A stretch of DNA of 64,000 nt from assembly GCF_025562455.1 (NCBI RefSeq), contig NZ_JAHPRO010000011.1, positions 1-64,000 of the forward strand, in the 5' to 3' direction. Made by a program: the position numbers and the translations under genes. This document shows, one piece after another, positions 17,584 to 28,022 of this stretch; position 1 is the first letter of the stretch; every line of letters starts with the position of its first letter. The notes beneath the pieces were generated by a model. That model saw only the letters and a program-made list of their open reading frames with translations, did not search any database and was not told where the DNA came from. The DNA comes from Acinetobacter sp. WU_MDCI_Axc73. GTDB taxonomy: Bacteria; Pseudomonadota; Gammaproteobacteria; Pseudomonadales; Moraxellaceae.

Positions 17584-18693
17584 TCATTTTTCTTGACTTG
17601 CGCCTTGCTTTAATAATTGTTGTTCAATTGCCCAGTCAATATGCACATTTACGATGTCATCATGCTGTGATTTGGCTTGTATGAGTTGGTCTACAATGAT
17701 GCTTGAATAGGGCGCATTACCCAATCCAATGGCAATATTACGTTTAAACGATTGATAACCTGTGCGACGAATGGGGCTGCCTTCGGTGTTATTTAAAAAT
17801 GTAGCTTCATCCCAGTTCCAGATTTCTATCAATGAAATATTGTCCAGTCCATGTCGGGGATCAAAATCAGGAATTGAAGCTTTTTTTGCAAAACTGTTCC
17901 ACGGACAAATGAGCTGACAATCATCGCAGCCAAAGATACGATTGCCAATCCCACTGCGCAACTCTTTTGGAATAATTCCTTTATATTCAATCGTTAGATA
18001 AGCGATACATTTACGCGCATCCAGCATATAAGGTTCAACAATCGCTTGCGTCGGGCAAATATCAATACAAGCACTACATGAACCACAATGTGCTGTAGCA
18101 GGCTCATCAAAAGGTAAATCGAGTGAGGTAAATAACTCACCCAAAACAAAAAAAGAACCTGATTTTTTGTGAATAAGCAGAGTATGTTTACCTGTCCATC
18201 CCATGCCCGCACTTTCAGCCAATGATTTCTCAAAGATAGGTGCAGAGTCTGCAAAAGGACGCGATTCAAATTCACCAACCTTGTCTTTAATTTTTGAGGC
18301 AAGCGTTTTTAAACGACCACGCATTACTTTATGGTAATCGCGTCCTCGTGCATAACGAGCAATAATGGCTGAGTTGGGTTCATCTGGCACAGAGCGTGGT
18401 TTTGGTGTTTCCACTAGATAGTTCATGCGCACACAAATGATGCTTTTTGTTCCCGGAACGAGCAATTTTGGATCTGCACGTTTTTCCAGATTTTCTTTTA
18501 AATAGTGCATGTCCGCATGATAGCCACGTTTTAAATATTCCTCAAAACGGGGCATTTGTGCTTGAGCATCTGGTTTGGCAATGACACAATCAGCAAAACC
18601 CAGTGCCAAAGCCTGTTGTTTGATCCATTGTTTGAGTTCAATGGCATTATATTGAAGAACAGGAATAGAAGCTGCTGAAGAAATAGATGACAT
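17584..18693 (-). CDS. queG: Epoxyqueuosine reductase
   Basis: Cobalamin- and iron-sulfur-dependent enzyme that reduces epoxyqueuosine to queuosine in tRNA (last step of queuosine synthesis). The 369-residue protein has the cobalamin-binding N-terminal domain (DUF1730-type) and a two-cluster ferredoxin module. Cys203, Cys206, Cys209 and Cys213 lie in CGSCSACIDICP, then Cys229, then Cys256, Cys259 and Cys263 in CDDCQLICPW. A HEAT-like C-terminus follows. Divergent from nnrD with 28 bp between, so the two promoters overlap the coding starts. Confidence 0.95.
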   Translation of the reverse strand: MSSISSAASIPVLQYNAIELKQWIKQQALALGFADCVIAKPDAQAQMPRFEEYLKRGYHADMHYLKENLEKRADPKLLVPGTKSIICVRMNYLVETPKPRSVPDEPNSAIIARYARGRDYHKVMRGRLKTLASKIKDKVGEFESRPFADSAPIFEKSLAESAGMGWTGKHTLLIHKKSGSFFVLGELFTSLDLPFDEPATAHCGSCSACIDICPTQAIVEPYMLDARKCIAYLTIEYKGIIPKELRSGIGNRIFGCDDCQLICPWNSFAKKASIPDFDPRHGLDNISLIEIWNWDEATFLNNTEGSPIRRTGYQSFKRNIAIGLGNAPYSSIIVDQLIQAKSQHDDIVNVHIDWAIEQQLLKQGASQEK

Positions 18694-18721
18694 ATGCCAA
18701 GAATAATGAGGAAGAAGAACA

Positions 18722-20209
18722 ATGCGAAGTACAGTTTACCATAGCCCTGTTTATAATCGTGAAAGTATTCAAGCATGGGAAAAGCGTTGGTTTGCACAGC
18801 AAAATTCTTCTTTAGGTCTAATGCAGCAGGTCGCTTGGGACATAGCTAAACAATTAGACCAATACATGATAACAAATAGCCTAAGCATCAAAAAAATTGC
18901 AGTATGGTGTGGTTCCGGAAACAATGCAGGGGATGGTTACTATACGGCCGCTTATTTATCTCAAAAAGGCTATGAGGTTCAGATATTTGCTGCATCCGTC
19001 AGTGATTCTTCAGATTTAAAGCAAGCGATTCTTTACGCGCAGCTTCATAAAATACAGATTGAGCCAAATTTTGCAGTTCCAGATCATTTTGATTGCCATA
19101 TTGATGCACTATTTGGAATTGGATTAAATCGTGAGCTTGATCAAAAATGGCAGGAGATAGTTCAGCATTTTAATCAGTTATCTGGTTTAAAAATTGCGAT
19201 TGATGTTCCAAGCGGTTTACATGCAAATACTGGTCAGGTCTTACCAGTCGCAATAAAAGCCGATATTACTTTTACGGCTTTGGCAATAAAAATAGGGCTG
19301 GTGACAGGACAAGCCAAAGAATATGTGGGACAACTTAACGTTATTTCATTGATTCCTTGTGATAAGGAGTTACAACCACTCGCTTATCTGACATCTTCAC
19401 AGCTTCATTTACCCCAACGTCAGGCTTTTGGTCATAAAGGAAGTTATGGGCATGTGTTAGTGGTGGGTGGTCATGCCAATATCGGGGGAGCTGTAATCAT
19501 GGCGGCGGAGGCAGCTTTTCATGCAGGTGCAGGCAAAGTCACTGTAATTTGTGATGCATCACATCATTGCGCAATATTGTCACGTTCACCTAATATTATG
19601 GTGCAAGATATTGATCAATTTGATCAGGAAAAAATTGAAACATTACTGGATCAGATCGATGCAATCTGTTTTGGAATGGGCTTAGGGAGAGATCGTTGGT
19701 CAGCTCAAATTTTTAATCTATGGTTTGAAATCCTACAAACTCAGACTCAACTTGAAATTGTATTGGATGCGGATGCGCTCTGGTTTTTGGCAGAAAAACA
19801 AGACGTTGATTTGAATGAAAATATATATCTAACACCTCACTCCGCTGAGGCAGCTCGATTACTCAATATCACTGCTCAACAAGTTGAACATGATCGTGTT
19901 GCTGCAATTTACCGACTCCAACAAAAATATCAAGGCAATTGGGTGCTAAAAGGTTCTGGCAGTTTAATTTTGGAAAAAAACAAGTTATTTGTCTGTTCAA
20001 CAGGCAATGCTGGGATGGGAACAGGCGGGATGGGTGATGTATTAGCAGGCATGGTGGCTAGCCTGAAAGCGCAATTTCATGCAGAGATTACACTTTCAGA
20101 TATTGTTACTTTACATGGAAAAGCAGGTGATTTACTGGCTGAGGGTGGACAACGTGGGATTCAGGCACAGCAGATGGCTCATGCAATTTATCAGGTTGTA
20201 AATGCTTAA
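18722..20209 (+). CDS. nnrD: Bifunctional NAD(P)HX epimerase / ADP-dependent NAD(P)HX dehydratase
   Basis: Repairs hydrated NAD(P)H. The N-terminal YjeF-N half (about residues 1-215) has WCGSGNNAGDGYY and the catalytic ALFGIGL/IDVPSGL segments (epimerase). The C-terminal ribokinase-like half (about 225-495) has GHVLVVGG, TPHSAEAARLL, NWVLKGSGS and TGNAGMGTGGMGDVLAG (ATP/ADP-dependent dehydratase). The 495-aa fused form is usual in bacteria. GAGGAAG lies before the ATG. Also called Nnr/YjeF. Confidence 0.93.
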   Translation: MRSTVYHSPVYNRESIQAWEKRWFAQQNSSLGLMQQVAWDIAKQLDQYMITNSLSIKKIAVWCGSGNNAGDGYYTAAYLSQKGYEVQIFAASVSDSSDLKQAILYAQLHKIQIEPNFAVPDHFDCHIDALFGIGLNRELDQKWQEIVQHFNQLSGLKIAIDVPSGLHANTGQVLPVAIKADITFTALAIKIGLVTGQAKEYVGQLNVISLIPCDKELQPLAYLTSSQLHLPQRQAFGHKGSYGHVLVVGGHANIGGAVIMAAEAAFHAGAGKVTVICDASHHCAILSRSPNIMVQDIDQFDQEKIETLLDQIDAICFGMGLGRDRWSAQIFNLWFEILQTQTQLEIVLDADALWFLAEKQDVDLNENIYLTPHSAEAARLLNITAQQVEHDRVAAIYRLQQKYQGNWVLKGSGSLILEKNKLFVCSTGNAGMGTGGMGDVLAGMVASLKAQFHAEITLSDIVTLHGKAGDLLAEGGQRGIQAQQMAHAIYQVVNA

Positions 20210-20215
20210 TTTAAC

Positions 20216-20761
20216 TTAACGCCTTCTACTGTTATAACGGCTTCTTCCACGTGCCATTCCACCAAGAGCATTTAAAACTGCCATTTTGCTCATGCTTCCT
20301 GATACATGGGCATGGCAAATAGCAGCCGCAAGTGCATCAGCGGCATCGGCTTGCGGTTTAATACTTAAGCTTAAAATTCGCATCACCATCATTTGGACTT
20401 GCTCTTTATCTGCTGCACCATAACCAACGACAGATTGTTTAATTTGTCGTGCGGTATATTCAGCCACTTGTAAATCCAGATTCACCAAAGCTGCAATTGC
20501 TGCACCGCGTGCTTGACCTAATTTAAGAGCAGAATCAGGATTTTGTGCCATAAATACCTGTTCGACTGCGGCTTCGGTCGGGCCATGAAATTTTACAATC
20601 CTTTCAACACCTGCAAAAATCCGTTTTAAACGTTCAGGCATGTCCTGACTTTCAGTGCGTATGGTTCCAGCGTCAATAAAACGTAACTGACCGCCATCTT
20701 TTTCAATGATGCCATAACCTGTGAGGCGTGAACCAGGATCAATTCCTATAATTAATGGCAT
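20216..20761 (-). CDS. ruvC: Crossover junction endodeoxyribonuclease RuvC
   Basis: Holliday-junction resolvase acting with RuvAB in recombinational repair. The RNase-H-like active site is visible: Asp8 in [14 protein letters not shown], the Glu in AAVEQVF, and the C-terminal [12 protein letters not shown] aspartates. 181 aa is the expected length. It is convergent with nnrD, with only 6 bp between the stop codons; ruvAB are not adjacent. Confidence 0.95.
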   Translation of the reverse strand: MPLIIGIDPGSRLTGYGIIEKDGGQLRFIDAGTIRTESQDMPERLKRIFAGVERIVKFHGPTEAAVEQVFMAQNPDSALKLGQARGAAIAALVNLDLQVAEYTARQIKQSVVGYGAADKEQVQMMVMRILSLSIKPQADAADALAAAICHAHVSGSMSKMAVLNALGGMARGRSRYNSRRR

Positions 20762-20886
20762 AAACAGACTTTAAAAATAAAAGATTGCCCATATTGTTAC
20801 ATAACAGCATTAAAAAATCTTGATTCAGTTGAGATCAGTGTTTAATACTGCTGCAAACATTTATTTTTGAGATAGATACGTTTTAC

Positions 20887-21453
20887 ATGAATTTATTATT
20901 GATTGTTGTTCTTGGCGCGATTCTCGAAATTGCTGTATGGATTGGTATTGCCCAATTTGTTAGCGGTTGGTACGTATTTTTCTGGTTTATTATCGCGTTC
21001 TTCATCGGGTTAAACATGCTGCGCTCCAGTACCTCTGGGATTATGCCGCAGTTGCAGCAAATGCAAATGACAGGGCAGATCGGTACTGATCCTGCTGTAA
21101 GCAAGAAACTTGCGATGGCGATGGCAGGTTTTCTATTAATGTTACCAGGTATTATCTCTGATATTTTAGCTCTGCTAATTTTAATTCCTGCTGTGCAACG
21201 AATTTTCCAGAATGCCTTGATGAAAACGATGGCAAAACGTCAGCAAGCCATGATGGACAAAATGATGGGGGGCATGATGGGTGGTGCAAATGGTCAGGCT
21301 GGACAAAATCCTTTTGCTGACATGATGCGTCAAATGCAGGATATGCAAAATCAACAATCTAATGATCAGTATCGTGATTCCAGTGTGATTGATGGTGAAG
21401 CTCGTGAAGTCACGCCAGATCGCAAGAAAATTGAATATAAAGACAAAGACTAA
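20887..21453 (+). CDS. FxsA family membrane protein
   Basis: A 188-residue inner-membrane protein. The FxsA domain spans about residues 1-125 with membrane helices at 3-22, 28-46 and 78-98 and the conserved GxxMLRSSTSG segment after helix two. The C-terminal third is Met/Gln-rich and hydrophilic (MMDKMMGGMMGG, DMMRQMQDMQNQQ) and probably cytosolic. E. coli FxsA interferes with phage T7 exclusion by F plasmid; the normal role is unclear. Single-gene unit with a strong terminator. Confidence 0.85.
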   Translation: MNLLLIVVLGAILEIAVWIGIAQFVSGWYVFFWFIIAFFIGLNMLRSSTSGIMPQLQQMQMTGQIGTDPAVSKKLAMAMAGFLLMLPGIISDILALLILIPAVQRIFQNALMKTMAKRQQAMMDKMMGGMMGGANGQAGQNPFADMMRQMQDMQNQQSNDQYRDSSVIDGEAREVTPDRKKIEYKDKD

Positions 21454-21480
21454 AATAAGCTTGATGCTCTGTTATATCAA

Positions 21481-21511
21481 AAAGCCGAATTACTGATTCG
21501 GCTTTTTTTGG
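21481..21511 (+). terminator. Terminator of the fxsA-family gene
   Basis: AAAGCCGAAT (21481-21490) pairs perfectly with ATTCGGCTTT (21496-21505) around a 5-nt loop, followed by more T. Confidence 0.9.
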
Positions 21512-21570
21512 GGTTCAAATCATGGCTTTCAAACGGTTGCTTTAAATAAGGATGCTTTGGATTTACGATA

Positions 21571-21990
21571 AGTTACATCCAGAATGCTACTCTGGTAAAT
21601 ATGCATTTTTTTAAATCATGTTTCTCTGAATATGTCTTCATTGAATGTTTAGATAAACGCAATGTTTTTGCAATTCTGGCACGATAAATCACCACGTCCT
21701 GAATAGTTTGATGCGCTAAAACATAAGCACGATTAATGCCTTCTATATTTGTATATTCGCCGTATCATAGCTTGCATATGACTGATTTTCGCTAACTTTT
21801 GTGGTTTTTTATCAGCTTTGTCACTGACAATCAAAAGTATAAATTTTTACTGAATAAAGATCACGACCATTTTCAACCAATTTGTAGCGAATCCTTTGAA
21901 CTATACTTTTAGTTACTAATGTAAATAGTGCCGCTACGAAAATACAATCGGTATTTTGACATGACTTAACTCAATTTCTCATGATTCATC
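21571..21990 (-). pseudogene. Probable decayed gene of unknown family
   Basis: The minus strand reads as protein-like pieces in different frames broken by stops. An opening piece starts MSKYRLYFRSG (about 21970-21915), a middle piece reads QRIRYKLVENGRDLYSVKIY (about 21905-21835), and a longer open piece of about 65 codons reads YGEYTNIEGINRAYVLAHQ and onward to LSKHSMKTYSEKHD (about 21765-21571). The pieces are balanced in composition and in order, as expected from a gene with several frameshifts. No family recognised, and chance coding cannot be excluded. Confidence 0.3.
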
Positions 21991-22093
21991 AAGAGTTTAA
22001 GCCACTATATGCAGGAACTTTATATTGATTCATTCAATGCTTTTATGATGATCTCTTTTAATAAGCAATATGATGTCTTAATATACAAAAGAC

Positions 22094-22288
22094 CTATTGG
22101 TCTGTGCTTTGATTTTTCTGCGCTAGAGAAGGATCGTTAATTGTGGATTCAACATGGCTCGACTCGGATTTCATAGTGGGCTGATATTTATTTGAAACCA
22201 GCGTGGTTTTTTCGTTTTCGGATTCTTTATATTTACGACTACGATTAGCCCGTTCACGAAAACCACCCTTATTAATCAATTGAGCCAT
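22094..22288 (-). CDS. Hypothetical hydrophilic protein (doubtful)
   Basis: A frame of about 64 residues (MAQLINKGGFRERANRS and on) rich in Lys, Ser, Glu and Asn, with no hydrophobic core and no family recognised. The start is uncertain: four ATG codons lie in a row and only weak ribosome-binding sequence precedes them. It sits in the gene-poor stretch next to the decayed gene. It may be a real small disordered protein or noise. Confidence 0.3.
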   Translation of the reverse strand: MAQLINKGGFRERANRSRKYKESENEKTTLVSNKYQPTMKSESSHVESTINDPSLAQKNQSTDQ

Positions 22289-22536
22289 CATCATCAACTT
22301 TTATAAAACTATTAATAAATTTTAACAAATTTTTTGTGGATAATTCTATTTTTTATGTAGTTTTATAAATGATATTTTTTATATATCATTGATAAATAAT
22401 TAAATTTATTATTTTTTGGTTTTATTGAAATCCGCTTCCATTTCACATAGTATAAAAATATAAGGCCTAAAATGATTTAGCTATAGCTGAACAGAATAGA
22501 AAAACAAGTTTAGGGGTCGTGCGGGAGGGTTTAACT

Positions 22537-22785
22537 ATGCTATACCAATATAACTGTGCATGTTGTAACAAGGTCGTTGCTTCCACAGATAAAGAATGTC
22601 CTTACTGTGGTTCACACCATATTCGCAGTCCATATGGATGGTGGATTTTTTGTCTGATCGGATGTCTTGCTGTGGTTATGGTATTTAAAACGGTACAATT
22701 TTATATACAAACCCATGAGACTGATACGCCAGCACAAAAGTCGATACTGGATGTTTTAAACTCTAACGATAAAAAAACCAATTAA
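22537..22785 (+). CDS. Small zinc-ribbon membrane protein (82 aa)
   Basis: Begins MLYQYNCACC. An N-terminal zinc ribbon uses CACC and CPYC (Cys8/11 and Cys22/25 region), followed by one membrane helix (WWIFCLIGCLAVVMVF, about 35-55) and a short polar tail. The start at 22537 is set by GGAGGG 7 nt upstream; the open frame extends six codons further. Function unknown. Small membrane-anchored zinc ribbons often bind nucleic acid or protein partners. Confidence 0.65.
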   Translation: MLYQYNCACCNKVVASTDKECPYCGSHHIRSPYGWWIFCLIGCLAVVMVFKTVQFYIQTHETDTPAQKSILDVLNSNDKKTN

Positions 22786-22847
22786 TAGTCCTGTATTTAA
22801 GTTGTTAAACTAGTTTTTTAGATTAAGTGTTCGATAGATTCTAATAC

Positions 22848-22877
22848 AAAACAAGCCCGCAATTGCGGGCTTGTTTA
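22848..22877. terminator. Bidirectional terminator downstream of metK
   Basis: A 28-nt perfect palindrome, AAACAAGCCCGCAA (22848-22861) with TTGCGGGCTTGTTT (22862-22875), between the convergent zinc-ribbon gene and metK. Confidence 0.85.
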
Positions 22878-22894
22878 AAATATAGAATGCGGCT

Positions 22895-24061
22895 TTATAG
22901 ACCAGCAGCGTCTTTGAGAACGTCAACTTTATCTGTTTTTTCCCAAGTAAATGCATGGTCTGTGCCTTCGCGACCAAAATGACCATAAGCAGCAGTTTGC
23001 TTATACATAGGTTGTAACAGATTCAACATACGCGTAATACCAAATGGGCGCAGATCAAAATGTTCACGTACTAAAGCAATAATCAGCTCATCATCAACTT
23101 TTGCTGTATTAAAGGTATTGATTGAAATAGAAGTAGGTTCAGCCACACCAATGGCATAACTCACCTGAATTTCACATTTATCTGCTAGACCCGCTGCCAC
23201 AATATTTTTAGCCACATAACGACCTGCATAAGCAGCAGAGCGGTCAACTTTTGATGGATCTTTACCAGAAAAAGCACCGCCACCATGACGTGCCATCCCA
23301 CCATAAGTATCCACAATAATTTTACGGCCTGTAAGTCCACAATCCCCAACTGGACCGCCAATGACAAACATGCCTGTAGGATTAATATGGAATTTGGTGC
23401 CTGCATGGAACATGTCTGCTGGAATAACAGGTTTGACAATTTCTTCAATCACAGCTTCTTTAAGCTGAGTTTGAGAAATTTCAGGATCATGTTGAGTCGA
23501 AAGAACCACTGCATCCAGACGTACAGGGCGACCATTTTCATAAGCAAAAGTCACCTGACTTTTTGCATCTGGACGTAACCATGGCAACACACCTGAACGA
23601 CGTAATTCTGCCTGACGTTCCATGAGGCGGTGCGCATAGGAAATAGGCGCTGGCATCAAGACATCAGTTTCACGACTTGCATAACCAAACATTAAACCCT
23701 GATCACCAGCACCCTGATCTTCAGGCTTTTGACGATCTACACCTTGAGCAATCTCAGGAGACTGTTTACCAATCATGTTGATCACAGCACAGGTTGAACC
23801 GTCAAAGCCGAGATCAGAATGATGATAGCCAATACCATTTACGGTTTGACGTACAATCGCTTCGAAATCTACATTGGCTGTTGTCGTGATTTCACCAGCA
23901 AGAACCACAGCGCCTGTTTTTACTAATGTTTCACAAGCAACCCGTGCATATGGGTCTTCTCTTAAGATCGCATCCAAAATCGCATCACTAATTTGGTCAG
24001 CCATTTTATCTGGATGGCCTTCGCTTACAGATTCCGAAGTAAAAACAGCATACTCGCGCAT
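22895..24061 (-). CDS. metK: S-adenosylmethionine synthetase
   Basis: Makes S-adenosylmethionine from methionine and ATP. Signature [13 protein letters not shown] is near the N-terminus; [12 protein letters not shown] and the phosphate-binding [19 protein letters not shown] follow. 388 aa is normal length. The leader (24062-24125) has a 7-nt segment complementary to the ribosome-binding region and an upstream Shine-Dalgarno/ATG/TAA triplet (see findings), so translational control is possible. Its product feeds methylation, biotin synthesis and radical-SAM enzymes such as BioB in this window. Confidence 0.96.
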   Translation of the reverse strand: MREYAVFTSESVSEGHPDKMADQISDAILDAILREDPYARVACETLVKTGAVVLAGEITTTANVDFEAIVRQTVNGIGYHHSDLGFDGSTCAVINMIGKQSPEIAQGVDRQKPEDQGAGDQGLMFGYASRETDVLMPAPISYAHRLMERQAELRRSGVLPWLRPDAKSQVTFAYENGRPVRLDAVVLSTQHDPEISQTQLKEAVIEEIVKPVIPADMFHAGTKFHINPTGMFVIGGPVGDCGLTGRKIIVDTYGGMARHGGGAFSGKDPSKVDRSAAYAGRYVAKNIVAAGLADKCEIQVSYAIGVAEPTSISINTFNTAKVDDELIIALVREHFDLRPFGITRMLNLLQPMYKQTAAYGHFGREGTDHAFTWEKTDKVDVLKDAAGL

Positions 24062-24851
24062 GAAAGTCCTATCACAGTAATTTTTAAAGACATAATATGT
24101 TACATCGACTTGCTCCTTAGGACTAGCTTAACCTGACTAAATTGCGTGAATTTATGTCATTTTTGCCTTGTTTTATCTGATATGTGTATGAGTAAAACTT
24201 ATATAGGTTTGATAAATTGATCATTTGTGCTTGATTCTGGTTGGTACTTTAAAATTTAGTTTCTGTTTTTTAAGGTAGTTTTTATTTTGACTCAAAAATA
24301 TATCAGTTTAGGCATCGTTTTCAGCTTTGAAGGAAAAGAATTTAATTTTTTAATCTTTAGACTCCTTTCATAAGTCTATTTTATTTCTCGCTATGTGAGA
24401 AAATAAAGTGTGTTTAAAAAATGATGAAAAAGCCGAATGACTCATCTGAACTCTGAGCTGAATATGGTTCATTATTTTTTTGAATAGATTACTAAAATTC
24501 ATTTTTCAGAGGTGGAAGTTTTTTAGTGGAAGTTTATGTATAAAATGATTAAACTTTAATCATCTTGATGATGGTTTAAATAAATTTAATTTATTGATTT
24601 TATTTTATTTATAATGAAATCTAATAGATTTAAAAATAATCTATTTCATAGGCATCTAAAAAATACAAAAATGAAATTCTGCCTGACGCTACAAGATTTA
24701 CCATAATTCAATCAAAACGACCATATAAAAGTACGGAAAATCACGACATAGGCTTTACCCGTGACGGTTTTTTTAAGACAATATAGCCTGTTTTTGAATC
24801 CCGATTCATGCACATCTTTTATATTTTATCGATTTATTTGGACGCTGACCT
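24062..24851. other. Long intergenic region between metK and tkt
   Basis: About 790 very AT-rich bases between divergent genes. It contains the metK leader at the left (24062-24125). The rest has many short A/T runs and no credible open frame or RNA gene. The tkt promoter should lie near 24780-24840 but I cannot fix it. Confidence 0.35.
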
Positions 24852-26840
24852 ATGACGACCCCTTTAAACGAACGTCGTATTGCAAACGCAATTCGTGTAT
24901 TGGCTATGGATGCTGTACAACAGGCAAATTCAGGCCATCCTGGTGCGCCAATGGGTATGGCAGACATTGCAGACGTCGTTTGGCGCGAGTTTTTAAACCA
25001 TAATCCAGCCAATCCTCAATGGGCGAACCGCGACCGTTTTGTATTGTCAAATGGTCATGGTTCAATGTTGCAATATGCATTGCTACATTTAACGGGCTAT
25101 GATGTTTCAATTGAGGATATCAAGCAATTTCGTCAATTACATTCTAAAACGCCAGGTCATCCAGAATTAGGTTATGCACCAGGTATTGAAACTACAACAG
25201 GTCCTTTAGGTCAGGGGATCGCCAATGCTGTAGGTTTTGCCTTAGCTGAGAAAACACTTGCTGCACAATTTAACAAAGCTGATTTAGCCGTAGTTGATCA
25301 TTTTACTTATTGTTTCCTAGGTGATGGTTGCTTAATGGAAGGTGTTTCCCATGAAGCGTGTTCACTGGCAGGAACTTTGGGACTGGGTAAGTTGATTGCT
25401 TACTATGACGACAATGGTATTTCTATTGATGGTGAAGTTGAAGGCTGGTTCAGTGATGATACTGAGCAACGCTTCAAGTCTTATGGTTGGCAAGTGTTAC
25501 GTGCCGATGGTCATGATGCCGATGCGATTCGTCAAGCTACTGTTCAAGCACAAGCTGAAACCACTAAGCCTACTATCATTATTTGTAAAACTGTTATTGG
25601 TTTGGGATCACCAAATAAACAAGGAAAAGAAGATAGTCATGGTGCACCGCTTGGTGTAGATGAAATTAAACTTACTCGTGAAGTATTGGGTTGGGAAGAT
25701 GACGCTTTCGTTATTCCAGCTGACATTTATGAGCAGTGGGATGCCAAAGCCAAAGGGCAACAAGTTGAATCAGCTTGGGATCAAGTTTTTGCAGCATATC
25801 AAGACCAATATCCAACTGAAGCAGCGGAACTTTTGCGCCGTGTTTCTGGGGATTTACCAGCTGATTTTGCCTCTCAAGCAGATGCTTTTATTGCACAAAC
25901 CAATGCCAAAGCTGAAACCATTGCAACGCGTAAAGCAAGCCAAAATACTTTACAAGCATTTGGACCATTATTACCCGAATTGTTAGGTGGTTCTGCCGAT
26001 CTCGCTGGTTCTAACCTTACTTTATGGAAAGGTTGTGTCGGTGTGCAGGATAATCCTGCTGGCAACTATGTACATTATGGTGTACGTGAGTTTGGTATGA
26101 CTGCTATAGCTAATGGCGTTGCTCTACATGGTGGCTTTATCCCTTACGTTGCAACATTCTTAATGTTTATGGAATATGCACGTAATGCAGTGCGTATGTC
26201 TGCATTGATGAAGCAGCGTGTGATCCATGTTTATACCCATGACTCGATTGGTTTGGGTGAAGATGGACCAACGCATCAACCTGTAGAGCAAATTGCATCA
26301 TTACGTTCTACCCCTAATCTCAATACATGGCGTCCTGCGGATACAGTTGAAACGGCAATTGCATGGAAATCTGCTTTAGAGCGTAAAGATGGTCCATCTG
26401 CATTAATCTTATCTCGTCAAAATTTAGCATTCCAAACCCGTACGGATGAGCAAATCCAAAATGCTGCAAAAGGTGGCTATGTATTGGCTCAGGAAAAAGG
26501 TGAGCTTAAAGCTATTATCATTGCAACAGGTTCAGAAGTTGAATTGGCAATGAATGCTTATGCACAGCTTGATGGTGTGCGTGTAGTTTCAATGCCTTGC
26601 GCAGAAGAGTTTATGAAGCAAGATACTGCTTATCGTGAGTCAGTATTACCTGCAAATATCCGTGCTCGTGTCGCTGTAGAAGCTGCACATGTAGACTACT
26701 GGTGGAAATTTGTTGGTCTAGATGGCAAAGTGATCGGCATGACAACGTATGGTGAATCTGCACCTGCTAAAGATCTATTCAAATTCTTTGGTATTACAAC
26801 TGAAGCTATCGTAGAAGCTGTGCAGTCTTTAACGGCATAA
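24852..26840 (+). CDS. tkt: Transketolase
   Basis: Thiamine-diphosphate enzyme of the non-oxidative pentose-phosphate pathway, moving two-carbon units between sugar phosphates. The 662-residue protein shows [13 protein letters not shown] at the N-terminus and the ThDP/Mg motif [13 protein letters not shown] (about 155-167). The central pyrimidine-binding region carries the catalytic Glu in REFGM, and [12 protein letters not shown] and RSTPN mark sugar-phosphate binding. Transaldolase is encoded elsewhere in the window (53.3 kb). Transcribed alone. Confidence 0.96.
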   Translation: MTTPLNERRIANAIRVLAMDAVQQANSGHPGAPMGMADIADVVWREFLNHNPANPQWANRDRFVLSNGHGSMLQYALLHLTGYDVSIEDIKQFRQLHSKTPGHPELGYAPGIETTTGPLGQGIANAVGFALAEKTLAAQFNKADLAVVDHFTYCFLGDGCLMEGVSHEACSLAGTLGLGKLIAYYDDNGISIDGEVEGWFSDDTEQRFKSYGWQVLRADGHDADAIRQATVQAQAETTKPTIIICKTVIGLGSPNKQGKEDSHGAPLGVDEIKLTREVLGWEDDAFVIPADIYEQWDAKAKGQQVESAWDQVFAAYQDQYPTEAAELLRRVSGDLPADFASQADAFIAQTNAKAETIATRKASQNTLQAFGPLLPELLGGSADLAGSNLTLWKGCVGVQDNPAGNYVHYGVREFGMTAIANGVALHGGFIPYVATFLMFMEYARNAVRMSALMKQRVIHVYTHDSIGLGEDGPTHQPVEQIASLRSTPNLNTWRPADTVETAIAWKSALERKDGPSALILSRQNLAFQTRTDEQIQNAAKGGYVLAQEKGELKAIIIATGSEVELAMNAYAQLDGVRVVSMPCAEEFMKQDTAYRESVLPANIRARVAVEAAHVDYWWKFVGLDGKVIGMTTYGESAPAKDLFKFFGITTEAIVEAVQSLTA

Positions 26841-26869
26841 AATAAACTTTAGCGAAACTTAAAGTTTGT

Positions 26870-26907
26870 AATCCCAGCCAATCGAAAGCTTGGCTGGGAT
26901 TTTTTTG
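26870..26907 (+). terminator. Terminator of tkt
   Basis: AATCCCAGCCAA (26870-26881) pairs perfectly with TTGGCTGGGATT (26890-26901), followed by T5. Confidence 0.9.
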
Positions 26908-26967
26908 ATTTGATGTTTATGTGATATATTTTTGAATGATATGTATCGTTTTTAATTGGATATCAGC

Positions 26968-27252
26968 ATGAAATTTTCATTTGTGGATTTAAATGGACAA
27001 CCTGTTACAGGCGAATGCGAGTTTATAGATCATCCTGCGCAATCGATCTCTCATACATTAGCCACCGATATTAAAAACTCGGCTGCACTCGATGGGGTAT
27101 TAGGTGAATTTAATTTTTATCAAAAAAGTCCTGTGGAAAATGAGAGTGAAGTATCCAGATTTGCTGTTGATAACGAAAATAATGTCTTTCATAGTGATAA
27201 ATTGCCTGATTTCGTTCAAATCGGGAGTCATTGGAAAAGTGATAATGCATGA
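26968..27252 (+). CDS. Hypothetical protein (94 aa)
   Basis: Begins MKFSFVDLNG from ATG 26968, 6 nt after GGAT; the frame is open four codons upstream to 26956. Acidic, beta-rich looking, no signal peptide or membrane segment. No family recognised. It is followed by a hairpin region CTCAGCAA...TTGCTGAG (about 27324-27360) that may terminate it. Confidence 0.55.
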   Translation: MKFSFVDLNGQPVTGECEFIDHPAQSISHTLATDIKNSAALDGVLGEFNFYQKSPVENESEVSRFAVDNENNVFHSDKLPDFVQIGSHWKSDNA

Positions 27253-27403
27253 TCATGAAAAGCATGATTAAGAAAACTGAGTTAAGGGAATGATTGAACT
27301 TTTTTCTTTTAACTCGAGCTCTCTCAGCAACAGTTGAGCTTGATCTCAGTATTGCTGAGCAACAATAAAAGTTGAGTATTCAGTTAAGTGCATCAATGCA
27401 AGA

Positions 27404-27814
27404 TCAAAAAGTCAATTCAGTCTGAATTGAAATATTTGAGGTCAGCAATTTATGTACAGGGCAGCTTTCAGCAACTTTCAATAAACGTTTGTGCTGATCT
27501 TCAGTAAAGTTTCCTGTCAGTTTAATTTTACGATCAATTTTATTGGAGTCAGAAGAAACGCTCTCTCCTTGAGGATTTAAAATCAAATCGACTTGTACAT
27601 GTTCAAGTTGTATCTGTTTATGGTTTGCATACATTTGCAAAGTCACGGTTGTGCATGCACCTAAGGCAGAAAGAAGCAGCAAAATAGGATTAGGTGCAGA
27701 ATTTTGTCCACCTTTTTCTTGAGGTTCATCGACGTACCAGACATGTCCAGAGGGATCGGTCAGCGTCACTCGATAAGGCGTTTGGGTACTTTGAGCTTGT
27801 GCAGTGTATGACAT
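27404..27814 (-). CDS. OsmC/Ohr-family protein
   Basis: A 136-residue OsmC-fold protein from ATG 27814 (MSYTAQAQ). The two peroxidatic cysteines are visible in the helix LSALGACTTVTLQMYA (first Cys) and in ESCPVHKLL (second Cys). Members reduce organic hydroperoxides or have related thiol chemistry in the cytosol. The start is preferred over 27862 because GGTGA precedes it and the upstream residues do not fit the family. It shares an intergenic region with yceI, which holds a 9-bp inverted repeat. Confidence 0.82.
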   Translation of the reverse strand: MSYTAQAQSTQTPYRVTLTDPSGHVWYVDEPQEKGGQNSAPNPILLLLSALGACTTVTLQMYANHKQIQLEHVQVDLILNPQGESVSSDSNKIDRKIKLTGNFTEDQHKRLLKVAESCPVHKLLTSNISIQTELTF

Positions 27815-28022
27815 GTAATCACCAAAATTGATCAATAAAGTAGTATCTTTAGCATAAATCACATTAGGCTTGTTGTTGTTTTGTATGTTGGCAAATAGAT
27901 TTAAATAGGCATATATTTAACTTTATCTAAATAATAATATATTTAATTAAGCATTATTTAAAAAATTAAGCTTTATTTTAGATAATCAGGATTATTTATT
28001 AAGGTAAATTAATTAAATCAAG

